Source of the DNA: Metallyticus violacea
Lineage: Eukaryota > Arthropoda > Insecta > Mantodea > Metallyticidae
NCBI GenBank assembly: GCA_030762175.1
Contig: CM060846.1
Span: 308,422,512-308,486,511 of the forward strand
Length of the DNA stretch: 64,000 nt
Direction of reading: 5' to 3'
The notes under the pieces are model-generated. The model ran no database searches, had not been told where the DNA came from, and saw nothing but the letters and a program-made list of their open reading frames with translations. A program made the position numbers and the translations under genes. Shown here piece by piece: positions 25,870-37,195 of this stretch. The stretch's first letter is position 1. Each line of letters begins with the position of its first letter.

Positions 25870-26790
25870 TGTTCACAGAGGTTGAAACTTGTAATTTATG
25901 CCTGTCTAATAGTGGGAGACCGGTAATACTCCAGAGAAATTTCATTTCATTGCTTTCTACTTTTCTCTTAATTTTTCGTTTTTGTGGTCAGTTCTGATAC
26001 CCCCATTAGTCAGAAATGGGACAGCTAGTATTTCTATACTTGTATCTGTGTTTCGGGCAATGTTTCATTTTTGTTGTCTTTGCGATCGTTGCACACACTT
26101 CTGAAATTTTTTAAACTTAATATCAATATGTGGATATTTTAAACCGGTGACATTACAGCCGAAGTACTTAACAAAAGACACTCGATCTATAGTTTGTTTA
26201 TTAATTACGATTTTGCATCTAGCATTGTCTTGTCCTAGTTTTAATTTTTTTTTTTTTTTTTTTGCTAGAAATTGCAAGATTATATTGCTTCATATATGTG
26301 AGCTAAACCTGTAAGTAATTTTCTATTTCAGCAAACATTATTTGATCGTTAGCAAACACCATAGTATTCAAGAATTAATTGTTTATTATAAGTCCATTTT
26401 AGTAAAGCTGCGTCAATAGAAATATTAAATAAAACTGGCCATAACGGGCAGCCCAGTTTGAAACCTTGATTGACCTTCGCGTTTTTACTTGCCCTCTTTC
26501 TAATGTTAATTTTTATTTTTGTATTACTATAGAGGCTTTGAATTAACTTTATTAAACGTTTGAAGAAGTATCTCCCAAATTATTACACTGAACGCTATCG
26601 AAAGCTTTCTCGTAGTCAATGAACATTGATATCGATAAATTGAATTTTCTTTCCTTTTGGATTACTTGCTGTGGTACATAAACACAGTCCGAATATAATT
26701 TAGATTCAGAAAATTACACATTTCTTCTCTTAGTTCCGTTTCAATTGTATTCAGTATTCTGCTAGTTGATTTAGCTATAATTTTAATATA
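25870..26790 (-). pseudogene. Non-LTR retrotransposon reverse transcriptase fragment
   Basis: The minus strand holds reverse-transcriptase blocks in family order. A piece near 26620 matches the block with the first catalytic Asp (SMFIDYEKAFDS in broken frames). MVFANDQIMFAE at about 26325-26365 corresponds to the active-site box, in which the second residue of the usual DD pair is Asn here (FANDQ at 26342-26356). The thumb region KIVINKQTIDRVSFVKYFGC lies at 26250-26155, and a later piece reads ILAVPFLTNGGIRTD. The copy has many stops and frame shifts, and a run of T at 26246-26263 reads as Lys codons. It resembles LINEs common in arthropod genomes. The clade is not resolved. It is 5'-truncated, with no endonuclease domain. 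Confidence 0.75.
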
Positions 26791-26933
26791 TGCAATAATA
26801 TTTAAACATGTATTATATGTAATAAATTTACACAGTAACTCAGAAGTAACTAAAGAATCATTGTAAATAAAATTTTCAAATATATTTGTAAGCCATATTT
26901 CATTATCTTGCTAATGATTTTTTATTTAGTTTA
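26791..26933. other. AT-rich spacer
   Basis: Nothing recognised between the LINE relic and the SINE. Confidence 0.3.
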
Positions 26934-27214
26934 TGTACGGACGCTCTTGAACATCTCAGGTCATTACCGTTCCATTTAATTCAGGGCGTGAAACGGCCGA
27001 CAAATTTTGCTCAGAGGCCTCTTTTTCAACGCTTGCGGTTCTTTTTCGTGTCGTAAATCTACGACACCGAACCCATGACTTTACTTCACTTCCGAAGGAA
27101 GCCATACTTAGGATTTTTAAAGCGCGGAAAAATGCCATCGACTCTGGCCGGGATCGAACCCGCGATCTTGGGTTTAGGACACAAGTATGGTTACCACTAG
27201 ATAATCAGGACCGA
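26934..27214 (-). mobile_element. SINE family B, near full-length copy
   Basis: Minus orientation. The tail is at the left (CTCTTGAACATCTCAGGTC), the body contains CACTTCCGAAGGAAGCCA, and the tRNA-like head is at the right, with B box GGGATCGAACCC and a decayed A box. Confidence 0.88.
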
Positions 27215-27360
27215 CATTCTTGCTAATGGAAAGTACTTCATGTCTAAAAAATTATTTATCTTAATTCATATAATGTTGCTTCAGAGAATGTTAAAACCAT
27301 TGGTTTTACCCTTGTAGCAACATCGTATTGGGAAAGGTAGATCTGGAACCGTCTTTTTTA

Positions 27361-27623
27361 ATAGTGTTTAACGCCCGTTTTACTATTGAGACATCACAGG
27401 CGGTGAACATTAATGATACATGAGAGGAAATGAGAAGTTGGGGAAAAAGTTTTTTCAAGGAAGGAAGCATGAGTTCAGGCATGAGTTTAGGGTACCTCCA
27501 CGGTATTTGCCATTGATAAGGATTGAGGAAAAGCTTGAAAAAATCTCAGTCGGCAAGTCGAACCCTAAACCTTTACGCGCACGAGTCTCCACGTTAACGG
27601 CCTCGGCCTCGGCTTCGAGTGGC
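27361..27623 (-). mobile_element. SINE family A copy
   Basis: Minus orientation. ATAGTGTTTAACGCCCG is at the left, and the head is partly duplicated or expanded in the CTCGGCCTCGGC stretch at the right. TCTGGAAC at 27342-27349 and 27626-27633 is a likely 8-bp target duplication. Open readings across this region on both strands are translations of the SINE. Confidence 0.8.
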
Positions 27624-27639
27624 AGTCTGGAACAGTTTG

Positions 27640-28530
27640 ATTTTTCGCAAAACAACTTATACAGAAGTACAGAGAGTAATACGCACTTCATAGACCATAG
27701 ACCACCAAAGAGTACTTGATAAAGTAAAGCTTGGGAAACTACGAGGCACGCGAATAAATATAGATATTTTGCAAGACCATATTAGAGCTATTTAAGGACT
27801 GTAGACAGGAAGATTGAAGTCAAAGTAGGTTCAGAGCGAAAATAAGGAATAAGGAATAGGAATAGAAATGTGGTCTCCATCACATTTTGTATTTAATGTT
27901 TATTCATTTAAAAACCGAGCAAACGTGAGTGTATAGATATGTCGGTGAATCCTGGCAAAATTTGATCTATAACAAGGAAGGTAATATATTGGACAACGTA
28001 GTCCACCGTGCGTGACGGCACAGTGCATGAATAAGTGCCGACTAATTGCTAAAATGGAAGGTAATGATGCTCTTTTTCGATCATGGAATTTCTGGAAAGA
28101 GGAGCGAAAGTGAATACCGTGCACAATACCGTAGTACTGAAGAGGTTGCGGCGGGCTACAAAGTCTAAACAGCCAGGACTGCTCTAAGATGTCAATTGTG
28201 ACTGCAACCATTTACCTCATAGCCTTGCCTGTCCCCGTGCGATTTTCAGGTGAACGTGATTTACATTGCAGTTCAGTAATAGTCCGAGACTTCCTCCAAA
28301 TGGCGTCTCCTTTAACAGTGAGATAAGTGTCTCAACGGGTAAGATGGTGACGTCTAACTGATCCAAGTTTATTGTATATTTCATCAGATAATTGATTTAA
28401 AATGTCTAACCTGAATACATTGTTGAAGTATCGAAGAATGGCAGAATATCTAATGTAGCATATGATGTGAATAACTCACTAATAAGTATGAATTTATATG
28501 CGGAATATCAGCTAATATTCTGGAATTCGA
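27640..28530. other. No recognised gene
   Basis: A minus reading of 103 codons (27900-28211) has Cys/His-containing, protein-like residues but no family pattern I can name. It is left uncalled. Confidence 0.3.
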
Positions 28531-28730
28531 TTTCCGTCAGGATTAACATTTTTCCCAGGATTTCCCCAGTCCCCATAAGGGGCAAAATGCCTGGGATGTA
28601 CTCTAAACTCAGGTCTGGAACGCATCTTTGTTCAAATGAAAAAGCCTTCACTAATATATCATTTCATCTTATGAACCACTGTGCACCACTTGTAATGTCT
28701 CAGCTGTAGAAACGGATGTTAAACATCACA
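28531..28730 (+). mobile_element. SINE family A, 5'-truncated copy
   Basis: Plus orientation. It starts after the tRNA-like head and runs through GGCAAAATGCCTGGGATG to GGATGTTAAACATCAC at the 3' end. It is diverged. Confidence 0.75.
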
Positions 28731-30852
28731 AAAACAACAAAGTAAATGCCCTTGGAAATAAAGTATTTTTATCTTCTTTACGCTTCATCTCTTCACCCAC
28801 CTTTCCTCCATTCTCTCTTTTCGCTTTTCTGCTCTTCTATATTTTGACGAATTCATCAAAGACATTATAGTTGCCGTTATATTTACGGTAGTGCTTCTTT
28901 TAATTTCACATCTGCTTGTTTAAGTCGGATTAGAGTCTTTGGAATCTTAATGCAAAGAGGCCTTGATGGTGATGGAAGTTTCTCCGTTTCAACAAGTATG
29001 CGTTATTCTATATTTCTTACAGTCATAAAACAAATCTTTCTTACCACGACAGGATTACTTTTGTATTCCATTTTATGCAATAGTTCATTTCATGGTAATT
29101 TACCTGGCTTCCTAGTATCAGGTCATATGTTCCGATAGTTAGCAGAATCTCATTGACCACCAAATGGCAGCGTTATCCGTTTACTTATGTCATGCTAAAT
29201 TGTACTTCATTAACTCAGGTTTATCTCATAAATTTATAACACGTGAGAACCTTAAATTATAGTATAAAAGAAAAATATATAGAGGATCTTTCGAATAAAT
29301 CCTGAAACATTTCATCTGTGCATTTAAAAGAAGGATTAACAATCCCAAAATCGCAGGTTTCTGTTTAAAAATCAGTAGAAAAATCCTTCATTTCCCAGAG
29401 CTGAATTTGCTGATTAACACTCTCACCAACCCCTGAATGACCACGAGCTGTTTTCAGAACCACTTAATAATAGTTAGTTTTAAAAAATAAGAATAATCAG
29501 CTAGTGATGCAGCGCTTATATCTCTAATTTAAGGAATGCATATACAATCTCATTCCTGATAACCAAAAATAAATTAACTCAGCTAAATGACAAAAGTATT
29601 TTAATATTACAACATTCTGTATAACAAATTTTAATTTAATTAACTATGCACAAACCTTCTTATACCGAGATCTCCATAGACATTACTGAATTTTTAAAAA
29701 GATGAGCTAAGAGTTTGTTATTTTAACATTTAAATATTGAAACTTTTGAATTGCATACTAAAAGTTAATTTTATAGTTAAATTTATTTTACCTAGTAATA
29801 TCTAATTTGACTAAATCTAAAACTAATTATAATCTTTGTCCTTATTAGAAGTTGAAAGAGGTCGGAAAGTTTGCGTGTTATCTGTGTGATAAATTTTTGT
29901 TAAATTTTCAGACTGTTCTTTAATCAGTAATCGTACATAGTATTTATATTTATATATTTTTAGTCTGTGTGTAGCGTTGAATTGTTGATCTCTGTCGTCG
30001 TTTTGTAAACTTTTATGTATTTTTATACTAACAAACTTAATTCAAATAATCAACGTTTAAAATAAAATTCTTAAAAATGTAAGAATTGGAGGGACAAATT
30101 AATTTATAACTGTTAAGAACTTTATGCACTTCATATGGAAATAACATTGACTGAAAAAGCGATCTGCCTCATCAATAAATGCGCTTACAGCAATTGTTTC
30201 TGTAGATGTTGAGAAAATTGGTTATATAGAATGAAAAAAAAAAAAATGTAGCCGATTATCGTATGGTAAATGATTCTTACTCAAGAAAATGTTATAAAGA
30301 GTATTCTATGAACTGAAAAGTCACAATTCGTAAGTACGAGTCCAATATTGTGAACGTGTTAAGTTCGATGTGTATAAAGATCCTAAGAATCTACAAACTG
30401 ATAACAGTCTGAGAAATGTGATGGCTACTGATTGGCAATGTCGATAACTAAAATACTTATTTTCTCTGTTGGGAAGAACCGAATGAATATGCACAGAGAA
30501 CATTACATTCAGAGAGAATGACATCGCGCTAGCTGTGCATTTCTAATAGCATCATTGTTCCGTACACATGGAAATGGAAATAATGTCACAGTAGAAATGT
30601 ACAAGGAGCGTAGGACATTAGACATTGGTCGGGAAGGAAGAGGATACTTCGGCACACCACCCTCGCTCACGGCAGGTCGTTTGTGCCTACACCCCTAATG
30701 ATCATGCCCAAACGGAAGAGATGAGATGAAGGAGACTCGACATGGACAAGATCCACGGGTAGGAACTGCGCGGACGAAAGCCACTCAGAAGATATACTTC
30801 CATATTAAACCTCGGAGCAGAAACCTTTCTAAAGCGCAAGCGTTACCCTGAT
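28731..30852. other. No recognised gene
   Basis: AT-rich and without supported features. A GC-richer stretch at 30600-30800 gave no recognisable protein or repeat. Confidence 0.35.
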
Positions 30853-31079
30853 TGGTGCTGATAATCATACTTATCTCGTAGACCCAAGATCAATCCCGGC
30901 CAGATCCGGTGGATTTTTGGTCGTAAAAATCCTAAGTATGGCTTCTGAAGGTAGAGGCTTTGGAGCAAAACTTATAGTCCGTTTCATGCCCTGAATTGCA
31001 TAAGATGATGACGATGATTGCACGTTGATGACCTGAAATGTTAAAAAAGTCCGTAAATAATCCAAATAAATAAAATAAA
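30853..31079 (+). mobile_element. SINE family B copy with internal deletion
   Basis: Plus orientation. A decayed tRNA-like head (CCCAAGATCAATCCCGGCC) is followed by CCTAAGTATGGCTTC, then a gap of about 60 bp relative to other copies, then GACCTGAAATGTTAAAAAAG and an AAATAAATAAAATAAA tail. Confidence 0.8.
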
Positions 31080-31194
31080 GGTTGCCATGGCATTTTCGAC
31101 GTAGTAAGAGAACCAATAAAATGAAACGACATGAACTCGGAGAAGGGACAATTCATGCAATGTAAACATTCATCTCAGCATCTGCCTAAGTGAC

Positions 31195-31285
31195 CCCCCC
31201 CAAAAAAAAACTAAGGTCAGGATGACCGACCCAACGGGAATTGAACCCGAGAACTTATGCATGCGCGCCACCTCGCTCAGTTACA
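31195..31285 (-). mobile_element. tRNA-derived SINE fragment of a third type
   Basis: The complement reads GCGAGGTGGCGC (A-box region) and CGGGTTCAATTCCCG (B box), with a short A-rich side at 31200. Spacing is right for a tRNA-like promoter. Only the head is recognisable and no other copy exists in the window. Confidence 0.5.
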
Positions 31286-33704
31286 AGGAGCAAGTTATTA
31301 AACGTTTGAACGAGGGTTTGGACAAATTTTGGCCGCTGATCAACCTTGACATACACAAGTAAGTGTTTCAATAAGATGGGGCAACCACTCATACTGGTCA
31401 TGGGAATGGGCACGTACAACAACGGCTGTTACCGGGCGGCGGACACATTTTCCTCGCCCAAGTCCTGTGTGATGCGTTTTTGTGTAGGATACTGGCAGAA
31501 TAGAACACCATATCCCTGCTGCGCAGAGTAACAAGTTACTAGGATGATGCGTTACCAAACATATAGAACGCACATTTATATGATAGGAAATCCTTGTGTA
31601 TAAAATGTCACTAAAGTATTTCGGTAATCCACTTTTTGGGCCACCCTCACAAATTACAACAGCTACAGTTTTCCTGGGTAGTCGTCTCAAACGGTGTTTA
31701 TTAATCTATCCCAGAAACGCTATCTAAAAGTCTTAAGTATTCCTGGAATACAACTTGACGATGGCAATTGAAGGTGTGAGATCTGAAGTTTAAAAACACA
31801 AATCTTTCTCTACACAGAACGCAAGCTAAGAGCTAGTTGCCTATATCATAAAATATGAGACTGTCGGAAGAAATTTGTTGAAGGCGGTATGAATTTTGCC
31901 AAGCATAAACTGAATATGTGTCAGAAATTTGACTGCAATAAAGTGTGTGTAATTTGTCGCTGCTCATTAAGATCACTGTAGTAATAATAGAAATACAGCA
32001 TTTTTCGTATAGTTAACAGTGTTATTCATTTAAGAGTTAATGAAGCATTATTCGTATTTTCCGCACGCTATTTGGTTTACAAGTTCTTACTTGTTCAGTG
32101 GCAACATAAACATATATTTGAATCCAAATTTATAACGTCTTTATTTTCGCTAGTTAATAATTAATTTTGTTGTCTGAAAATTACTGCAAAAGATAAATGA
32201 TGCTGTGCGTTAGGAAGTGTTTGCATGCACTTAATTATTTCATTATAAATCACAATTTAAAATTAATATTGCACTCAACGCTACAGAAATTATTTAAAGT
32301 TCTGACGGCAAAATCAGTAACTGATTAACCAGTGAAAGGAATTCCCTATTTTCTTAAAACTGTTTTATTTTCTAAATTAAATAGGTATTTTAAAATGTGA
32401 TACTTATTCATTGCTCATTTAAATTGTGCCTCATCGATTTTCAATAACTCTGTTTTTATAATAAAATATAATATATACTTTGGCGTCTGTCAGCTCCACG
32501 TACATATCCGAACCTAAAAATATATACATTCCTCTATAGTGAAGTGCTAGTAGCCTGTTCACTTATAGGAGTAATGATGCAGATCTTTATTTATCTAACT
32601 GTGGGTTGCCGGAAGTAATATAGGTGGGTCATATATATTTTTGTATGCAGTGCATATTGATTTGAACGAACTGATAAACATCAAGAAAATGCTGAAGAGA
32701 AAGCTAAAAACTCATTTTTGTGGATTAGCCGGCTGGCGTTGCTTAAAGTGAGTGGTTGAACCGACAACATTGAGCATCTCTCTCTTACCAAAGGAGTGTT
32801 TCTCCTCCCTACTTAGATCACTAGCGTGTAGTTTGTAAATATCCACCTTAGAACTCTTTGAAGCTTCTGTGCTTAGGGCGTGGATGAATAAATTTCATTA
32901 ATTTGCCTTTACTCTTAGCCGGTGTATACATTATGCTACTTGGGCTCGTCTTCACTATCAGAATTTCGTCTTTCCAACTAAACGGGCGAGTTAGGATTTA
33001 CTTAAGCAATTTGTTTAGCTATAGTGGCATAAAGCAACATATTTCTAAGATGAAAAAGCTTTAAATTCCTATAAAATACTAAGGAGAATGCAAAATTGCA
33101 ATTCGTATAGTGTTAACTACACGGATAATCATAGTTCTTTATAGCATGAATTTTTCAAAGTGCTTTTGGTTGGGACGTGCAGTAGACGCACTCTTGTGTA
33201 GCGTAATAGCTCATGGTTCACACTTCATAATTAGTTAATTTTATGATTACATATAATATTATATTAGGTTTTATATCCCAAAGTATTTATTTGTTGTTGG
33301 TATACTTCATAGGAAGACTTTATTCATTAAATATTTATTTCATAATTATTGTGGTTCTAGATTTAATTTATTTTCACTCATAAGATGAATGAAATTTTGT
33401 TCCCGAAAAAGGAAAATAAATTGTTGCGTGTGTGTGTATATACAGGTGCATGCAAAAGCGTGCAATAATTTAACAGAAAATAGGGGATGCTCTGCCGAAT
33501 ATCTTGAGATGGGAAACCTAGGATCGGAAAAGTTAGTTTAAGGAGACATGAGCTTAAACATTCAATCGTCATTGTCTGTTAGTATTACTTTTTCCGGATT
33601 ATTTACAGCTAATTTTAGATGAATTTATTGAGTTTAATTACGGTTATTTACTGTACAATACCATGTAATTGACAATCTTTAGCTAACTTACCATTTTATA
33701 GCTC
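31286..33704. other. No recognised gene
   Basis: The longest reading is on the minus strand (31340-31690, 116 codons) in a GC-richer patch. It has a protein-like stretch (CSILPVSYTKTHHTGLGRGK) but no family was recognised. The remainder is AT-rich. Confidence 0.3.
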
Positions 33705-34260
33705 ATAACGGTTGCTCAAAATGACAGCTATCAACCTCAATGCAAACATTACAACAGCGCACGAGATTCTTCACCTTCCTTTCAAATATTCCAGGTGTAT
33801 TTCGAATCACTTTACAGGCTATTATATTCTTGTAACTAATTCCATATCCGTTTTCACTGGAGTCTCATACACAAATTATTTTAAATATCCACATACGAAA
33901 TAGTCGAGTGGATTAATGTCGGATGACTACCGCTTACAAGCCCAGTAGTATTCACATGGTTGCGGATACCCACATTAAAGTGAGGCGTGCACCATCATTT
34001 TAAGATCAACCGCCAAGGATACGCCGTGCAACAACTCAGGCAAAACATTTTGCATGAAACGCAGGTACTGGTGGCCATTCAGACGGGTATATAGGAGATA
34101 TGGCAAATTAAGATTGTCTTGTTCAATTCAGCCTCATATATTCAATTGGTTGTGTTTTCCATGACTTTTCCTACTATTTGAATACTTCCCTATCCACAAG
34201 GTGAATGTCTGTCAGCTTTGCGAAACTGTACCGGTACTGTTCGACTATCCAAATGGGGGG
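33705..34260 (-). pseudogene. IS630-like DDE transposase, C-terminal half
   Basis: Minus-strand frames give, in order, RLNGHQYLRFMQNVLPELL, then DGA followed by a decayed His region, then a piece around the third Asp that is poorly kept, then VKTDMELVTRI and NTPGIFERKVKNLVRCCNVC, ending VDSCHFEQ. This succession (R-L-x-G-x-x-Y-L-x-F, Q-D-G-A, E-T-P-V, R-x-T-P-G-I-F-E-R, C-x-x-x-x-G-x-H-F-E) follows the insect IS630/mariner-like transposases found with DUF4817-type N-termini. Frame changes and several stops make it dead. Its N-terminal half was not found next to it. Confidence 0.75.
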
Positions 34261-34814
34261 GAAAGAAAAAAAAAGCATCTGCCGTTGAATCATAGCATGT
34301 TTCATTATAAGACAACGTTAATACCATACGCTAGAGCCACCTTGTGAACAATAGGCAAACAAAATAATGCATCATAAATTGTTTGGCCTTCAGGCTGACT
34401 GCTACATGTTTATTAAGTTCAAATACCCTCAAGCTGACTTCGAAAACCATAAGTTCCATTTCTTACAATGTTTAATAAAGTGTTCCACATTTTCTGTTAA
34501 ATTTTTACTGAAACGGCCTTTAGAGATAAAGTTAATTTATGTGTATTCTAAGGCAAATGAAATGTCATTAGGTACTAAGGGTATACCTAACAGCCTCACG
34601 GAAAAGATTCACTCGGACTTTTAAAAACGCGTTATTATTTTAACTGGACAATCACGAAACTAGTTAATATTAAACAATAAAAGCCACCAAAAACAAAAAC
34701 AATGGTGGTGAGTTTTCTTCAACATTATACTATTTGGCTTCATACATTAGATGTACTTGTAAATGTTCCATTTAAAGCAAGCGAGAACACACACAGAACG
34801 TTAATACGTTCTGA

Positions 34815-35135
34815 CCAGACTTGAAAATGTAATTCGATGGCAGGGACATGATTGCGAAGGTTTACAAGCTTTCAGTGATGAATGAGAAGTTATAAAATAC
34901 GGAAACTGACTATCTCAGTGACCAGTATAGTAGAAAGAACTACTGCATCTACAGGCGTGTGTTCTCGTACTGTCTTACGAATGTTAAAAGAGCAAAATAA
35001 ATCTGAAACCACTGCAAGCGGTTAGCGAACTTCAGGTGGGAAGCGTCCGAATAGGAATCCCACAACAACCGAAATAGGCCCATTCGCTGCCGCTGCTGTA
35101 AGGCGAAGTATTTATTCCCTTTATCAAACAGATTT
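34815..35135 (+). pseudogene. IS630-like transposase N-terminal helix-turn-helix fragment
   Basis: The plus strand reads GRDMIAKVYKLSVMNEK, then, after a frame change near 34910, TTASTGVCSRTVLRMLKEQN, then GKRPNRNPTTTE and AAVRRSIYSLYQTDFLPSLQ. An I-x-x-V-Y helix, the T-G-V-S/C-x-R-T-V recognition helix, a basic G-K-R-P linker and an R-R-x-I-Y-x-L-Y second helix-turn-helix match a common insect DDE transposase N-terminus. It stops where a foldback structure begins. It is a different family member from the minus-strand transposase at 33705-34260. Confidence 0.7.
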
Positions 35136-35164
35136 TCTGCCTAGTTTGCAGAAGAAGAAGAAGA

Positions 35165-35705
35165 ATTGAAACAAAATAATCCCCAGGAGAAAGTCAGCAT
35201 TACTAAACGTAAACAACAGCTAGTAACTGACAGTTATTTAAAGAGATGTGAAAACTTATGGACAACGACGGTGGCCATTTTCAGCAATTTCCCCATCTTT
35301 CCATTAAATATTTCCTGTCTTGATAGTTTTTATTGCAACTAAATCGACCTTTTTAAAAAGATGTTTTAAAAACCATATTCTATCTTTCAATAATTCTTTA
35401 GCCTTTAGCGCTATATATATATAAGATGTATTAAAAACCATATACTATCTTTCAATAATTTTTAGCCTTTATCGCTATATATATATAATTGATTTTTAGA
35501 AAAAGTATATATATATATTTTTTCTAAAAATCAATTCAGTTGCAATAAAAACTATCAAGGCAGAAAATATTTAATGGAAATTTATTTGGGGAAATTGCTG
35601 ACGTTTTCCATACATTTTCGCACCCCTTTAAATAATTGTCAGTCACTAGCTGTTGTTTACGTTGAGTAATGCTCACTTTTTCCTAACGACTTTGTTTCAA
35701 ATCTT
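35165..35705. mobile_element. Foldback (long inverted repeat) element
   Basis: The left arm at about 35165-35345 and the right arm at about 35535-35705 are imperfect inverted copies of each other (shared blocks AACAACAGCTAGT, ATAGTTTTTATTGCAACT, CATTAAATATTT). Between them are two tandem copies of a unit of about 65 bp (35356-35425, 35426-35488), each ending in TATATATATATA. A perfect 17-bp-stem hairpin follows at about 35488-35535 (ATTGATTTTTAGAAAAA and its complement). Folded, the region forms one long stem-loop. Confidence 0.85.
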
Positions 35706-35837
35706 ACAGGGTATGTTGCTTTGTGTTGTATACAGTATTTTTTAATTTACCCCAAATGTAAAAGTTCCAAGTTGGTCGGGGAACAAGTGCGTCACAAATC
35801 CTTGATATGCATTCTCTGGATCAAAGTATCCGCCGCC

Positions 35838-35945
35838 AGGAAATAGTCAGTATTATTCAACGTGAATTACAATTAGTGATAGATAGTCTTTCACAGATAC
35901 GCCAAAAACGTATGAACAAAGACCGTAGCCAGTTTCGCCACCTCA
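35838..35945 (+). repeat. Third copy of the foldback arm, direct to the left arm
   Basis: GGAAATAGTCAGTATTATTC, then a GTGATAGATAGT-type block, then AAAGACCGTAGCCAGTTT follow the left arm of the foldback element block by block with substitutions. It lies outside the stem-loop. Its reading VSIIQRELQLVIDSL suggests the arm may derive from transposase coding. Confidence 0.6.
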
Positions 35946-36471
35946 TTTCGTAAAGCACGCGAGTAAAACTATTTAAAATAGTTAATTGTGGTGTGATTCT
36001 ATCAGCGCCACTCTACGATACCCGCATACGGTAACTAATCCCCTCTGGTCTATAGGCTAAACACCTCAGGTTGGTTTATAGCTCATTGGGTCGCTTTATG
36101 CACCATTATTAGTAGATGGTATGCAGTTTATTCTGTTTCTTTTATTCCTTCATGGTGCTTTAATTTTCACAAACAGTAATAAAGTTTGTTAAAATAACAA
36201 GCATGCACATTTTTCCTAATTATATTTTTCCTTGGTTGCAACCTAATTATTTTATTTTTATCTATGTTTCGTAAGTAAATATCTATTTTCGATATTTAGT
36301 TATAGGCTGAGAACATGCTTGCATGTAAAATAAATTAACAATGAAATTAATTATTTTCCAAACCTTAATATTTTTAATAAAAGTGACATACTTCGTAATG
36401 TGTGGCTCAGCTTTATTTTAAAATTAGCTCTACCGAATGATCACTAGGTTCCCTTTATTTAGCTAACTGGA

Positions 36472-36473
<2 letters not shown>
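35946..36473. other. No recognised gene
   Basis: AT-rich spacer. Confidence 0.35.

Positions 36474-36503
<30 letters not shown>
36474..36503. repeat. (CA)n microsatellite
   Basis: About 15 perfect CA units. Confidence 0.95.
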
Positions 36504-36505
<2 letters not shown>

Positions 36506-36667
36506 GCAAGCACCTAAGCTTTATTTTGAATTTCTGTCGTTCCACTGGGACAGTTAAAAATCATGAACTGCATTATTTTCAGCGCCAGAACCTGTCAAAC
36601 GTTTTTCATAGCAATACTTTGAACAAACGGAAACGGTACACAATTGATTTCACACAACCAGCTTTGT

Positions 36668-36706
36668 CACACACACAACACACACACACACACACACACA
36701 CACACA
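36668..36706. repeat. (CA)n microsatellite
   Basis: About 19 CA units with one interruption (ACAACA) near its start. It lies 165 bp after another CA tract of the same strand. Confidence 0.95.
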
Positions 36707-36918
36707 TTTTCGATGAAAAAGTTCTCGCTTTTATATACTGATTTGTCACAGTTTAAACTCACTGGCATGTGTAAATTTTGTCTTTAGTTGGTTTTTTATT
36801 TTATTTTTTTATAAAAACTATTTTTCTACATTTGCGCCATTACAGAAACAGTCATACGCAACCAACTAGGGACAAATTCGCAGCTGTTAGTTTCTATTGC
36901 TTATATTGATATAACACT

Positions 36919-37180
36919 GCCACGGGTGGCCGAGGTCGTTAAGTCTCGGACTCGTGAGCGGGAGGTCTGGGTTCGAATACCGCCAGGACCGTCCTTCCTG
37001 ACTGAGGTTTTTTCCAGGTTTTCCACAGTCCTCATAAATGGCAAATGCCGGGGAGGTACCCTAAACTTAGGCCTGGAACGATTCCTTCCATAAAATCCTT
37101 TCCCAATATATCATTTCATCTCAGTGTCCATCGCCTGTGGTGCCTCTGTAGCAAAAACGGGCGTTAAACATATTCATTCC
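36919..37180 (+). mobile_element. SINE family A, best full-length copy
   Basis: Plus-orientation reference copy. The tRNA-like head GCCACGGGTGGCCGAGGTCG (A box) and GGTTCGAATACC (B box) resemble tRNA-Ser or Leu, pol III transcribed in principle. A body of about 180 bp follows and it ends with GGGCGTTAAACATATTCATTCC. A 15-bp direct repeat TATTGATATAACACT is perfect at 36904-36918 and 37181-37195, so this is a clean target-site duplication. The low divergence and intact duplication suggest that it is one of the younger insertions here. Confidence 0.95.
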
Positions 37181-37195
37181 TATTGATATAACACT

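Noticed and set aside
27420..27719. Open readings on both strands of about 80-100 codons
   Set aside because: They are translations of a SINE family A copy and its flank. The same applies to readings at 15164-15349, 48701-49096, 55958-56233, 36922-37150 and 62515-62760.
31340..31690. 116-codon minus-strand reading in a GC-richer patch
   Set aside because: It looks somewhat protein-like, but I could not assign any family or find an element boundary, so it is not called as a gene.
36919..36990. A functional tRNA gene
   Set aside because: The A and B boxes belong to the head of a SINE. The sequence does not fold into a proper acceptor stem and the same head recurs in other SINE copies.
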